A stretch of 64,000 bases of DNA from an uncultured bacterium (lineage in GTDB: Bacteria > Pseudomonadota > Alphaproteobacteria > Sphingomonadales > Sphingomonadaceae): positions 53,619 to 117,618 of the forward strand of contig CAISGR010000050.1 of assembly GCA_903884945.1 (NCBI GenBank), read 5' to 3'. The notes under the pieces are model-generated. The model made no database searches and had not been told where the DNA came from. It saw only the letters and a program-made list of their open reading frames with translations. How positions within the stretch are numbered: position 1 is the first letter of the stretch; the number at the start of each line of letters is the position of its first letter. Below are positions 28,059 to 36,254 of the stretch, piece after piece. The translations under genes were made by a program, and so were the position numbers.

Positions 28059-29095
28059 CGCGCTCTCCTGACATGCGCCAGCAGGCGCTCGACATGGGCG
28101 ATCGGCGTATCCTGGAGGATGCCGTGGCCGAGGTTGAAAACATGCGGCCGGCCCGCAAATGCGTCGATGATATGGGTCGCTGCTTTGTCGAGATCCGCGC
28201 CGCCCGCGATCAGCGCGAGCGGGTCGAGGTTACCCTGGACCGGAAGCCCTTCGGGCAGGCTCGTATGCGCCCAGACCGGATCGACCGTCTCGTCCACCCC
28301 GATCGCATCCGCCCCGGTTTCGCGGGCATAGGCGGGCAGTTTGCCGCCGGCACCTTTCGGAAAGCCGATCACTGGCACACCGGGATGCCGCGCGTGAAGC
28401 GCTGTCACGATGCCCGCGGTCGGGGCGATCACCCAGCGCTCGAACTGCGCCGGCGAAAGACTGCCCGACCAGCTGTCGAACAGCTGCACCGCCTCGACCC
28501 CCTCTTCGATCTGTCGCGACAGATACTCGATCGTCGATTTCGCGATTGCGTCGATGATCTCGCCGAACGCCCCGGGATCGGCATAGGCGAAGCGCCGCGT
28601 CTCACCTTGGTCACGGCTGCCATGGCCCGCAACCATATAGGTGGCGACGGTCCAGGGGCTGCCGGCGAAGCCAAGGAAGGTCGTCTCGGCCGGCAGCATC
28701 GGCGCGACCCTGGCGACGGTCGCATAGACGGCATCGAGCCGCTCGGGTGCCGCCTGGAGCCCCGCCAGTGCATGATCGACCAGCGCCGGGGTCAGCGCAG
28801 GGCCCTCCCCTGCGCCGAAGCTCAGCGCCTGTCCCAGCGCCCAGGGGACCATTAGAATGTCGGAGAACAGGATTGCGCCATCAAAGCCGAAGCGCCGGAT
28901 CGGTTGCACCGTCACTTCGGCGGCTGCCTCGGGATCGGTCGCGAGCGCAAGAAAGCCGCCCTTTTCCGCTCGTAGCGCCCGATATTCGGGCAGGTACCGG
29001 CCCGCCTGGCGCATCAGCCAGATCGGCGGAATGTCGAGCCGCTTGCCCTTCAGCGTTGCGAGCAGGGGCTTGTTTCTGGGTGCGGAAGTCGGGAT
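28055..29095 (-). CDS. hemE: uroporphyrinogen decarboxylase, apparently with an ATC start
   Basis: The enzyme removes four carboxylates from uroporphyrinogen III. The substrate-binding MRQAGRYLPEYR, the FSDIL aspartate motif and the C-terminal NLGHGI are all present. The first canonical ATG (29014) would begin at MRQAGR, cutting the conserved lead-in. The frame stays open upstream and encodes NKPLLATLKGKRLDIPPIWL as in relatives, yet holds no ATG, GTG or TTG. The best candidate is ATC at 29095-29093, eight bases after an AAGGA ribosome site, giving about 346 aa, the normal length. A base error turning ATG into ATC is the alternative. Confidence 0.85.
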   Translation of the reverse strand: MPTSAPRNKPLLATLKGKRLDIPPIWLMRQAGRYLPEYRALRAEKGGFLALATDPEAAAEVTVQPIRRFGFDGAILFSDILMVPWALGQALSFGAGEGPALTPALVDHALAGLQAAPERLDAVYATVARVAPMLPAETTFLGFAGSPWTVATYMVAGHGSRDQGETRRFAYADPGAFGEIIDAIAKSTIEYLSRQIEEGVEAVQLFDSWSGSLSPAQFERWVIAPTAGIVTALHARHPGVPVIGFPKGAGGKLPAYARETGADAIGVDETVDPVWAHTSLPEGLPVQGNLDPLALIAGGADLDKAATHIIDAFAGRPHVFNLGHGILQDTPIAHVERLLAHVRRAR

Positions 29096-29252
29096 CTCGA
29101 GAGTCCTTCTTCTAAAAGAATTAGAATCTAGAAAAGGATGTAGCAGTGGTTGGCACGTGGATGGCGGGGCTTATGCGTTCGTCCCCGAAATGCCAACAGC
29201 TTGACGTGGGGAGTCCCGCCCGACTCCCCTGAGTCGATGGCTGGCATCCCCG

Positions 29253-29261
29253 TTATCCACA
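29253..29261 (+). promoter_or_regulatory. perfect DnaA box
   Basis: TTATCCACA is identical to the consensus high-affinity DnaA-binding site and sits in the middle of the predicted origin. Confidence 0.85.
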
Positions 29262-29373
29262 GCCTGTGCGGCGAATCCCGGGCTGTTTGCGAGATTGTGG
29301 GCAACTTGCCGGTTTTCCACCGCTGACGCGCGCTTTTCGTCCGGCCAAAGTTACGCTAGCGATTTTCCGGATG

Positions 29374-29382
29374 TTTTCCACA
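29374..29382 (+). promoter_or_regulatory. near-consensus DnaA box
   Basis: TTTTCCACA differs from TTATCCACA at one base. It has the same orientation as the perfect box 121 bases away and lies 27 bases before the ppsR start. Confidence 0.65.
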
Positions 29383-29408
29383 GCTCCATCCCCAGGCACG
29401 TTCGGCTG

Positions 29409-30230
29409 ATGCGGCTGCACCTCCATCTGCTCTCGGATTCCACCGGGGAGACGCTCGAAAATATCGCCAAGGCGGCGCTTGCCCAGTTCGACGATGTCGA
29501 GATGATCCGTCACTTCTGGCCGATGGTCCGCACCGAAGCGCATCTTGAGCGTATCCTCCAGGAAATCGCGCAGAATCCGGGCCTGGTGCTGTTTACCCTC
29601 GTCAACAGCGGAACCCGGCGAACCCTGGAGACACGCTGCCGGGCGCTGGGCCTGCCAGCGGTCGCGCCGCTCGATCCGGTGACCGATGCCTTGTCGAGCC
29701 TGCTCGGACAACAGGCCAAGGCGCGGCCCGGGCGCCAGCATGTGCTCGATGCCGCCTATTTCGCACGGGTCGATGCGATCCAGTTCACCATGGCGCATGA
29801 CGACGGGATCAACTGGGAAGACTGGGAGGAGGCGGATATTGTCCTTGCCGGTGTCTCGCGTTCGTCCAAGACGCCGACTTCGATCTACCTCGCCAATCGC
29901 GGCTTCAAGACCGCGAATATCCCCATCGTGGTCGAAAGCCCGCCGCCCGCGATCCTCTTTTCGCTTCGTCATCCGCTGGTGGTTGGCCTGACGACCAGTG
30001 CCGACCGGCTGATTCAGGTCCGGCGCAACCGCCTGCTCTCGCTGAACCAGGTGACCGAAACCGCTTATGTCGACCAAGAGGCGGTTACGCGCGAAGTTGC
30101 TTATGCGCGGCGGATGTTCGCCGACAATGGCTGGCCGGTGATTGACGTTACGCGGCGCTCGATCGAGGAAACTGCGGCGGCGATCGTGGCGCTGGTCAAC
30201 GAGCGTGACAGCGCAGGGAACGGGGCATGA
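29409..30230 (+). CDS. ppsR: pyruvate, water dikinase regulatory protein (kinase/pyrophosphorylase)
   Basis: 273 aa of the DUF299 family. The P-loop-like GVSRSSKTPTSIYLAN carries out phosphoryl transfer. These bifunctional proteins inactivate or reactivate PEP synthase or pyruvate phosphate dikinase by threonine phosphorylation. The start at 29409 (MRLHLHLLSDSTGETL) matches the family; longer in-frame starts run into the origin. It is the first gene right of oriC, as in Caulobacter and Rickettsia. The stop overlaps maf by 4 bases. Confidence 0.92.
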   Translation: MRLHLHLLSDSTGETLENIAKAALAQFDDVEMIRHFWPMVRTEAHLERILQEIAQNPGLVLFTLVNSGTRRTLETRCRALGLPAVAPLDPVTDALSSLLGQQAKARPGRQHVLDAAYFARVDAIQFTMAHDDGINWEDWEEADIVLAGVSRSSKTPTSIYLANRGFKTANIPIVVESPPPAILFSLRHPLVVGLTTSADRLIQVRRNRLLSLNQVTETAYVDQEAVTREVAYARRMFADNGWPVIDVTRRSIEETAAAIVALVNERDSAGNGA

Positions 30231-30823
30231 GGCTGGTCCTTGCGTCGAAAAGCGCTTCGCGTCGCGCGATGTTGACGGCCGCGGGCGTGCCGTTCGAGGC
30301 GGTTTCTGCCAGCGTCGACGAGGACGCGGCCAAGGCGGCGCTGCGCGGTGAAGGCGTCGCGCCGCGTGATCTGGCGGACAGGCTGGCTGAACTGAAGGCC
30401 CTCCGGGTATCGCATCGCGATCCCGAGGCGCTGGTGCTCGGGAGCGACTCGATCGTCGCGCTCGAGGATGGCTCGATGCTCGACAAGCCGGTTGATCGTG
30501 CCGACGCTGCCGATCATCTCCGCCGGCTGTCGGGCAAGCGCCACGAACTGATCAGCGCAGCGGTGATGGCGGTCGACGGTCGCCCGGTCTGGCGCGTCGT
30601 CGATCGGGCGAAGATGCACGTCAGGATGCTGTCGGATGCTTTCATCGAATCCTATCTCGATCTCGAATGGCCCGAGATTTCGGGCTGTGTCGGCTGCTAT
30701 CGGATCGAGGGGCCGGGCGCCCAGCTCTTTTCCCGGATCGAGGGCAGCCAGTTCACCGTGCTCGGCCTGCCGCTGCTGCCGGTGCTCGATTATCTGCGGG
30801 TTCGCGGAGTTATGACGTCATGA
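30227..30823 (+). CDS. maf: Maf family nucleoside triphosphate pyrophosphatase
   Basis: 198 aa. The N-terminal LVLASKSASRRAML is the phosphate-binding SxSxxR motif of Maf, followed by the acidic GSDSIV. Maf proteins hydrolyse non-canonical or modified nucleotides and affect division. Starts by ATGA overlap with ppsR and ends by ATGA overlap with aroE, so expression is coupled to both. Confidence 0.93.
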   Translation: MRLVLASKSASRRAMLTAAGVPFEAVSASVDEDAAKAALRGEGVAPRDLADRLAELKALRVSHRDPEALVLGSDSIVALEDGSMLDKPVDRADAADHLRRLSGKRHELISAAVMAVDGRPVWRVVDRAKMHVRMLSDAFIESYLDLEWPEISGCVGCYRIEGPGAQLFSRIEGSQFTVLGLPLLPVLDYLRVRGVMTS

Positions 30824-31632
30824 CGAAACCTTATGCCGAGGTGATCGGTGATCCGATCAAGCACAGCAAGTCGCCCCTCATCCACGGCTTCTGGATCGAC
30901 GCGCTTGGCCTCGAGGCGGAGTATCGCGCGCATCATGTCCGGCCGGAGGAGCTTGCGGTCTATTTCGCGATGCGACGGGAAGATCCGGCCTGGCGCGGGT
31001 GCAACATCACCCTGCCGCACAAGGAAGCGGCGCTTGATCTGGTCGAGGATCGTGGCGGGCTACGCGGCACGATTGGGGCGATCAACCTCGCGATGCGCGC
31101 CGATGACGGCGCGATCATCGGGACGAACACAGATGCCGGTGGTTTCTATGCCCCGATCGCGGATATGCCCCTGTCCGGCCGCCCGGTCGTGGTGGTCGGC
31201 GCCGGCGGTGCTGCGCGGGCGATCCTGTTCGCCCTGTCCCGGATCGGTGTGGGAGACGTGACGATCCTCAATCGCAACGTGCTCAAAGCGGCTGCGCTGC
31301 TCTCCGCCTTCGGATTGAAAGGCAAGGCACTGCCGCTCGGCGCGACGCCGCCGGTCGCGGCCCTGCTCGTGAACACCAGTTCGCTAGGCATGACCGGGCA
31401 GCCACCGCTCGAGATCGATCTCTCGCCGCTCCCCGCAGACGCGCTCGTCTATGACATTGTCTATGCCCCGCTCGAAACGCCCCTGCTCAGCGCCGCCCGA
31501 GATCGCGGGCTCGACACCGTCGACGGTCTCGACATGCTGATCGGCCAGGGCGCGCTGGCCTTCGAACTGCTGTTCGGGGTGGAACCGCCACGCGACCGCG
31601 ATGACGAACTCCGCGCTCTCTTGACGTCATGA
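30820..31632 (+). CDS. aroE: shikimate dehydrogenase
   Basis: 270 aa. Substrate-binding GDPIKHSKSPLIHG with its two serines is at residues 8-21, the catalytic lysine is in TLPHKEAALD, and NADP binding is in VVVGAGGAARAILFAL. It reduces 3-dehydroshikimate in aromatic amino-acid synthesis; tyrA lies at 49651. It overlaps maf and coaE by 4 bases each. Confidence 0.95.
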   Translation: MTKPYAEVIGDPIKHSKSPLIHGFWIDALGLEAEYRAHHVRPEELAVYFAMRREDPAWRGCNITLPHKEAALDLVEDRGGLRGTIGAINLAMRADDGAIIGTNTDAGGFYAPIADMPLSGRPVVVVGAGGAARAILFALSRIGVGDVTILNRNVLKAAALLSAFGLKGKALPLGATPPVAALLVNTSSLGMTGQPPLEIDLSPLPADALVYDIVYAPLETPLLSAARDRGLDTVDGLDMLIGQGALAFELLFGVEPPRDRDDELRALLTS

Positions 31633-32222
31633 TCACGCTCGGGCTCACCGGATCGATCGGCATGGGCAAGTCGACCGTCGCGGGCATGTTCGAGGCGCTG
31701 GGCGTTCCCGTGTTCGATTCCGACGCGGCGGTGCATCGGCTGCAAGGTGCGGGCGGACGCCTCGTCGCGACGATTGAGGCGATGTTTCCGGATACGACGG
31801 GACCATTGGGGGTCGACCGGACCCAACTCGGCGAGGCGGTGCTCGCCGATCCGCGCGCGCTCGCACGGCTCGAGGCACTGGTCCACCCCGCGGTGGCCGA
31901 GGAACGCGCTGCCTTTCTCGCCGACCATGCCGATGCAGCCATGGTCGTGTTCGACGTGCCCTTGCTGTTCGAAACGGGCGGCGAGTCGCATGTCGACAAG
32001 GTCGTGGTTGTTTCCGCGCCCGGCGAGGTGCAGCGGGCGCGGGTGCTTGCGCGGCCTGGAATGACCCCGGTGAAATTCGAATCGATCCTGGCAAGGCAGA
32101 TGCCGGATGCGGAAAAGCGCGCTCGCGCCGATTTTGTCATTCCGACGGGCGGATCGCTTGAGGAAACGCGCGCGGCGGTCGAAGCATTGGTGTCTTGCTT
32201 ACGCGGCTCGCAATCCCGATAA
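31629..32222 (+). CDS. coaE: dephospho-CoA kinase
   Basis: 197 aa. The P-loop GSIGMGKSTVAGMFEALG is at the N-terminus, then VFDSDAAVH and the lid region around RVLARPGM. It adds the 3' phosphate in the last step of coenzyme A synthesis. Start overlaps aroE (ATGA); dnaQ follows 8 bases downstream. Confidence 0.95.
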   Translation: MITLGLTGSIGMGKSTVAGMFEALGVPVFDSDAAVHRLQGAGGRLVATIEAMFPDTTGPLGVDRTQLGEAVLADPRALARLEALVHPAVAEERAAFLADHADAAMVVFDVPLLFETGGESHVDKVVVVSAPGEVQRARVLARPGMTPVKFESILARQMPDAEKRARADFVIPTGGSLEETRAAVEALVSCLRGSQSR

Positions 32223-32230
32223 CATAGGTC

Positions 32231-32923
32231 ATGCGGGAAATCGTCTTCGACACCGAAACCACCGGCTTCAGCTTTGCTGATGGTGACCGGATGGTGGAGA
32301 TCGGCTGCGTAGAACTCGTCAACCGGGTTGAAACCGGCCGTAGCTTTCACGCTTATTTCCATCCCGAACGAACCATGCCGCCCGAGGCGCAGCGTGTGCA
32401 CGGGCTTAGCGATGCCTTCCTGTCGGACAAGCCGTTGTTCGCACATGGCGTCGACGATCTGCTCGACTTTCTTGGCGATAGCCCGCTGGTTGCGCACAAT
32501 GCCAATTTCGATTTCGGCTTCCTCAATGGCGAGCTGACGCGTTGCGGGCGCGGCCATATCCCTCTCGATCGGATGGTCGATACGCTGGTGCTGGCGCGCA
32601 CCCGGCATCCCGGTGCGAAGCACAGTCTGGACGCGCTGTGTTCGCGCTACGGCATCGACCGCAGTCATCGCACGCTTCATGGCGCGCTGCTCGACGCCCA
32701 GCTGCTTGCGCAGGTCTATGTCGAGCTCACCGGGGGCCGCCAGATCGGGCTGACGCTCGTCACCGAAACGATCGAGGTGCAGACCAGTTTCGTTCCGGTT
32801 GCGGCACCGGCGGTGGTGCGGCCGGCGCGCCTGTTCGAAGCAAGTGAGCTCGAACTGGTGCGACACAGGGAATTCATGAAGAAAATAAAGAATCCGCTTT
32901 GGGGGGTCGAGGCGTCCGGTTGA
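32231..32923 (+). CDS. dnaQ: DNA polymerase III epsilon subunit (3'-5' proofreading exonuclease)
   Basis: 230 aa. DEDDh exonuclease motifs: FDTETTGF (Exo I), HNANFDFGFL (Exo II) and HGALLDAQLLAQVY (Exo III). A C-terminal tail of about 60 residues supplies the alpha-subunit-binding peptide. Its place after coaE is standard in alphaproteobacteria. It adds proofreading to the replisome, with holA and ssb in the same window. Confidence 0.95.
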   Translation: MREIVFDTETTGFSFADGDRMVEIGCVELVNRVETGRSFHAYFHPERTMPPEAQRVHGLSDAFLSDKPLFAHGVDDLLDFLGDSPLVAHNANFDFGFLNGELTRCGRGHIPLDRMVDTLVLARTRHPGAKHSLDALCSRYGIDRSHRTLHGALLDAQLLAQVYVELTGGRQIGLTLVTETIEVQTSFVPVAAPAVVRPARLFEASELELVRHREFMKKIKNPLWGVEASG

Positions 32924-32976
32924 CGCCGCCATGGGGGCAGGCCTAGCTGTCTGGTCCCACTGACTGGAGAATGCTC

Positions 32977-33570
32977 ATGGACATCCGGATTTCGGGCCAC
33001 CAGGTCGCTACCGGAGACGCGCTGAAAAGCCACGTCGAGACTCGGCTCCAGGGTATCGCCGCGAAATATTTCTCCCGCGCCATTTCCGCCCATGTCACCT
33101 TCGGCAAGGGGCCGCACGACAATGGCTTTACCTGCGATATCGTCGCGCATGTGATGCAGGGCCTGGTGCTCAAGGGCAGCAATGACGGCATGGATGCGCA
33201 TGGGGCGTTCGATGGCGTGGCCGACAAGATCGAGAAGCAGCTCCGCCGCTATATGCGCCGGCTCAAGGTCCGGAATTCAGCCCAGGCAAATGGCGCAGCT
33301 ACAAATGGGGTCGATGGTGCCGCGTACGACAATGCCGGCTATACCGTGTTCCGGGAGACCGAGGACGAGGTGATTGAGGATTTCCCGCCGATCATCGCCG
33401 AAACCCGGGTCGACGTGCCCGACGCAACGGTATCGGACGCGGTGATGATGCTCGATCTTCGCAACACTACAGCGCTGTTGTTCCGCAATCTCGGTTCGGG
33501 CGCCTATAATATGGTCTATCGTCGCGGTGACGGGACGATCGGCTGGGTGGAGCCCCACCGCGCGGCCTGA
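32977..33570 (+). CDS. hpf: ribosome hibernation-promoting factor, long form
   Basis: 197 aa. The N-terminal domain (DIRISGHQVATGDALKSHVE) is the S30AE fold that binds the ribosomal A/P sites; a variable linker follows; the C-terminal domain ends ALLFRNLGSGAYNMVYRRGDGTIG-like, the dimerising part of long HPF that makes 100S ribosomes alone. Start at 32977 is chosen because GGAGA lies six bases upstream; the ATG at 32971 abuts that site. Confidence 0.92.
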   Translation: MDIRISGHQVATGDALKSHVETRLQGIAAKYFSRAISAHVTFGKGPHDNGFTCDIVAHVMQGLVLKGSNDGMDAHGAFDGVADKIEKQLRRYMRRLKVRNSAQANGAATNGVDGAAYDNAGYTVFRETEDEVIEDFPPIIAETRVDVPDATVSDAVMMLDLRNTTALLFRNLGSGAYNMVYRRGDGTIGWVEPHRAA

Positions 33571-33647
33571 CACTGATCCATGAACTATCGCGAGGCGCCG
33601 ATCGGCGCTATGGGCGCGCGCCGGGGTGGCGCCTCCCAAGGAAGACG

Positions 33648-34115
33648 ATGACCGATTTGACTGACCTGCTTCTGCCCGAAACCGTGTTCGAACGCATGGT
33701 GGCCGGGAACAAGAAGGCATTGTTCCAGCAACTCGCAACCTCGGCGGCTGCGGCATATGGGCTCGACCCGGCCGTTGTCGCCGAGTCCCTTGCCAGGCGC
33801 GAGAAGCTCGGTTCCACCGGCTTCGGCGCCGGCGTCGCGACGCCGCACGCCCGAATTCCCGGGCTCCAGCACGTCGTGGGCGTCTTTGCGCGGCTGGCGC
33901 AGCCGATCGACTTTCAGGCTGTGGACGATTTGCCGATCGACATCGTCTTCATGCTGCTCTCCCCCGTCGATGCCGGAGCGATGCACCTCAAGGCGCTGGC
34001 GCGTGTTTCGCGGCGGCTGCGCGACCGCGCTTTTGTCGACAAGCTGCGCGGTGCAGGGTCGCGGGATGCGCTTTACGCCCTGCTGACCGCCGACGAGGCC
34101 CGTGACGCAGCCTGA
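33648..34115 (+). CDS. ptsN: nitrogen-regulatory PTS IIA protein PtsN
   Basis: 155 aa EIIA-fructose/mannitol fold. The phosphorylated histidine is H67 in GAGVATPHARIPG. PtsN receives phosphate through the nitrogen PTS and acts as a regulator rather than a sugar transporter component. It follows hpf as in the usual rpoN-hpf-ptsN group, though rpoN is absent here. Start has AGGAAG upstream. It overlaps the thioesterase gene by 14 bases. Confidence 0.92.
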   Translation: MTDLTDLLLPETVFERMVAGNKKALFQQLATSAAAAYGLDPAVVAESLARREKLGSTGFGAGVATPHARIPGLQHVVGVFARLAQPIDFQAVDDLPIDIVFMLLSPVDAGAMHLKALARVSRRLRDRAFVDKLRGAGSRDALYALLTADEARDAA

Positions 34116-34572
34116 TCGTCCGGCCCAGGGCGAGGAAGCGCATTTCCGGGCGCTGGAATCGCTCTATGCGGCCGCTCCAATCAATCGGCTGTTCGAATCC
34201 ACGCTAGAGATTCCAGCGCCGGGGATCGCGAAGATTCGGTTCATGATCGACGAGCGTTATTTTCACGCCGGCGGCGCGGCGCATGGCACGAGCTATTTCA
34301 AGATGCTCGATGATGCCGCCTTCTATGCGGCCAACAGTCTCGTCACTGATCGCTTCCTGCTGACGACGGCGTTCAACCTCATCTTCACCAAGCCGCTCAA
34401 ATCGGGCCCGGTCGTGGCCGAGGGACGCTGGGTGAGTGGACAGCGCCGCGTTTTCGTTGCCGAGGCCCGGCTGATCGATTCCGACGGCGAGGAGGCGGCC
34501 CGCGGCACCGGTACTTTCATGCGAAGCCGGATTCCGCTGGCCGGATTGCCGGGCTATCGGACGGAATCATGA
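34102..34572 (+). CDS. PaaI-type hotdog thioesterase
   Basis: 156 aa. The hotdog signature HAGGAAHGTSYFKMLDDAAFYAAN is followed by LTTAFNLIFTKPL and a strand with VFVAEARLID. Such enzymes hydrolyse acyl-CoA thioesters, often phenylacetyl- or small-chain CoAs; the substrate is not predictable. The GTG start lies within the end of ptsN. Confidence 0.82.
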   Translation: MTQPDRPAQGEEAHFRALESLYAAAPINRLFESTLEIPAPGIAKIRFMIDERYFHAGGAAHGTSYFKMLDDAAFYAANSLVTDRFLLTTAFNLIFTKPLKSGPVVAEGRWVSGQRRVFVAEARLIDSDGEEAARGTGTFMRSRIPLAGLPGYRTES

Positions 34573-34910
34573 GCGATCGCCTGCCGAGCGGCGTGCTGGT
34601 CAGCGCGATGCTCAGGCGGGTGAACGATGCCGGAGGGATCGGCACCGTTCTTGCCCGCGGTGACGCGCAGGCCGGTGGTATTCTCGTCATCACCTTGGAA
34701 AAAGGGTTGAATCCCGGCGCTTTCGAGCGGGGAATTGACGGAAAAGGTGAGCCCGCCTTGGTTGTTGCCGGCCCACAAATTACTGATAATCCAAGCGAGA
34801 TAACCGAATATTGGCGGCGTAGGCGCGTCCGGGATCCCGATCTATGGGTGATCGAACTGGATATCGCGTCGGCAGAACGATTCGCCGCAGAAACGATCCT
34901 CGCTGGTTGA
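34569..34910 (+). CDS. DUF1491 family protein
   Basis: 113 aa, with VSAMLRRVNDAGGIGTVLARGD and a C-terminal WVIELDIASAERFAAETI. This matches the alphaproteobacterial DUF1491 family of unknown function. No signal peptide. It starts by ATGA overlap with the thioesterase. After it comes 155 bases without a gene. Confidence 0.82.
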   Translation: MSDRLPSGVLVSAMLRRVNDAGGIGTVLARGDAQAGGILVITLEKGLNPGAFERGIDGKGEPALVVAGPQITDNPSEITEYWRRRRVRDPDLWVIELDIASAERFAAETILAG

Positions 34911-35008
34911 CATTGTTGCGCCGCGTCAAGAAAGCGCCCGGATTGTCACGCGCGTTGCGCCGTGCCGGGTGCGATCCGGCTAGGTTACGCAGTCGGGGGG
35001 ACGTCCAG

Positions 35009-35032
35009 CTGATCGATCTTTGATGCGATCAG
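35009..35032. repeat. inverted repeat upstream of the cell-wall hydrolase
   Basis: CTGATCG at 35009-35015 pairs with CGATCAG at 35026-35032 around a 10-base loop, in the 155-base spacer between DUF1491 and the hydrolase, 34 bases before the ATG. It might be an operator or a DUF1491 mRNA end. Nothing else is recognisable in that spacer. Confidence 0.3.
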
Positions 35033-35065
35033 GTCTGCACGCCAACCGCATATTTCGAAGTCTTA

Positions 35066-35710
35066 ATGACGTTTCTTACCCGCGCTGCAGCCTTAGCGGC
35101 GATGACTCTCGGCATCGCTGGCCTGATCGGCGCCAGCACTCCAGGTTTCGCCATGGAACTGGATAAGTCGATTAAACTCTCGCTCGACCTGTCGGTTCCC
35201 CGGACCGAACCGGCTCCAGCGGAAACTCCGGCTCCTGTCGAAACCGACGAGCCCGCCATCCAGACCGATGGCACCAGTCCCTCCCCCGCCCCAGAGCCGG
35301 AATATGCGAGCCTGTCCGACGCGGTTGCCGCGCAGGATACCGATGCACGTGACCAGGATCTTACCTGCATGGCGGGTGCGATTTATTTCGAAGCCAAGGG
35401 TGAGCCGCTGTCGGGCCAGTTGGCCGTCGCTGACGTCATCCTGAATCGTACCAAGTCCGGGCGTTTTCCGAAGTCGATTTGCTCGGTGGTAACCCAGCCC
35501 GGCCAATTCTCGTTCGTGCGCGGCGGTCATATTCCGACGATCGCCAACAACCATGCCTATCGCACCGCTGTCGCGATCGCGCGTGTTGCGATGGCTGACG
35601 CTTGGGACAGCCCGGCGCCGGACGCCATGTTCTTCCACGCTCGTCGCGTCGCGCCGGGTTGGCGCATGGTCAAGATCGCGGCGATCGGGAACCACGTCTT
35701 CTATCGTTGA
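35066..35710 (+). CDS. SleB-like cell-wall hydrolase
   Basis: 214 aa. A signal peptide ends near GFAMEL, then a proline-rich spacer (PAPAETPAPVETDEP) of about 60 residues, then the Hydrolase_2/SleB catalytic domain: CMAGAIYFEAKGEPLSGQLAVADVILNR with the catalytic glutamate in YFEAKGE. It cuts peptidoglycan glycan strands. Spore-related names come from Bacillus; in this non-sporing host it is a housekeeping wall lytic enzyme. Confidence 0.87.
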   Translation: MTFLTRAAALAAMTLGIAGLIGASTPGFAMELDKSIKLSLDLSVPRTEPAPAETPAPVETDEPAIQTDGTSPSPAPEPEYASLSDAVAAQDTDARDQDLTCMAGAIYFEAKGEPLSGQLAVADVILNRTKSGRFPKSICSVVTQPGQFSFVRGGHIPTIANNHAYRTAVAIARVAMADAWDSPAPDAMFFHARRVAPGWRMVKIAAIGNHVFYR

Positions 35711-35750
35711 TTTTGCGGCGCGGGTTTGACCTGTTCGCGAAACGTTCTAG

Positions 35751-35780
35751 ATCAGGGAGATGCGACAGCGTCTCCCTGAT
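35751..35780 (+). promoter_or_regulatory. hairpin overlapping the putative mmcB ribosome site and start
   Basis: ATCAGGGAGA (35751-35760) and TCTCCCTGAT (35771-35780) form a perfect 10-bp stem with a 10-base loop. The left arm contains the AGGGAG that would be the ribosome site and the first base of the ATG at 35760. It lies 41 bases after the cell-wall hydrolase stop, so it may end that transcript, or it may hide the mmcB start. Confidence 0.55.
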
Positions 35781-36254
35781 TCTTGCCTCGATTTGCCGGA
35801 TTCGGCCTTGTGCGCAGCCGACGTGGCCCGTGGAACCACCCGCATGCTGCTCCGCCACGATCTGATCGCGATGTCGGAGGTGCCGCTCGACGGTGGCCGG
35901 CGGGCTGATCTGATGGCGCTCGATTCGCGCGGCAATATCGTCATCGTCGAGATCAAGGTGGCACGCGGCGATCTGCTGGGTGATACCAAATGGACGGATT
36001 ATCTCGGCTGCTGCGATCGCTTCTACTGGGCCATCCCAACGGGATTCGACGCGTCGCCGCTTCATGGCGACATGTTCCTTCCGGCGCGGACCGGAATCAT
36101 CGTTGCCGACCGATATGATGCAGCGATCATCCGCGAGGCGCATACCGATCCGCTGTCGGCTGCTACGCGCAAGCGAAATACCCTTGCCTTTGCCAGGCGC
36201 GCCGGGCGGCGGATGATCGCGCTGATCGATCCCGACGCGGGTGCGCTGCTCTAG
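35760..36254 (+). CDS. mmcB: MmcB family DNA repair protein
   Basis: 164 aa at most. The core GGRRADLMALD, VIVEIKVARGDLLGDTKW and CDRFYWAIPTGF is a PD-(D/E)xK-like nuclease fold matching MmcB, an SOS-type DNA-damage protein of alphaproteobacteria that works with imuABC mutagenesis in Caulobacter. The start is doubtful: the ATG at 35760 is buried in a strong hairpin, and TTG 35793, TTG 35808 or GTG 35823 would keep the whole conserved domain. The end overlaps the convergent ankyrin gene by 4 bases. Confidence 0.83.
   Translation: MRQRLPDSCLDLPDSALCAADVARGTTRMLLRHDLIAMSEVPLDGGRRADLMALDSRGNIVIVEIKVARGDLLGDTKWTDYLGCCDRFYWAIPTGFDASPLHGDMFLPARTGIIVADRYDAAIIREAHTDPLSAATRKRNTLAFARRAGRRMIALIDPDAGALL

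Larger units (their letters stand above)
29101..29382. other. oriC: predicted chromosomal replication origin, oriC
   Basis: The gap between hemE and ppsR is where the Caulobacter origin lies. It holds a perfect DnaA box TTATCCACA (29253-29261), TTTTCCACA (29374-29382), TTTTCCACC (29313-29321), and TTGCCCACA on the minus strand (29304-29296). An AT-rich block at 29108-29138 is a candidate unwinding element. Six GANTC sites, the CcrM methylation sequence, fall at 29101, 29124, 29211, 29222, 29231 and 29273. A GGGGAGTC/GACTCCCC hairpin is at 29208-29229. Three parS sites are 7-19 kb away. Confidence 0.85.

Noticed and set aside
29150..29160. CACGTG near the origin as a fourth parS
   Set aside because: The arms (GTTGG and GATGG) do not fit TGTTN and NAACA.
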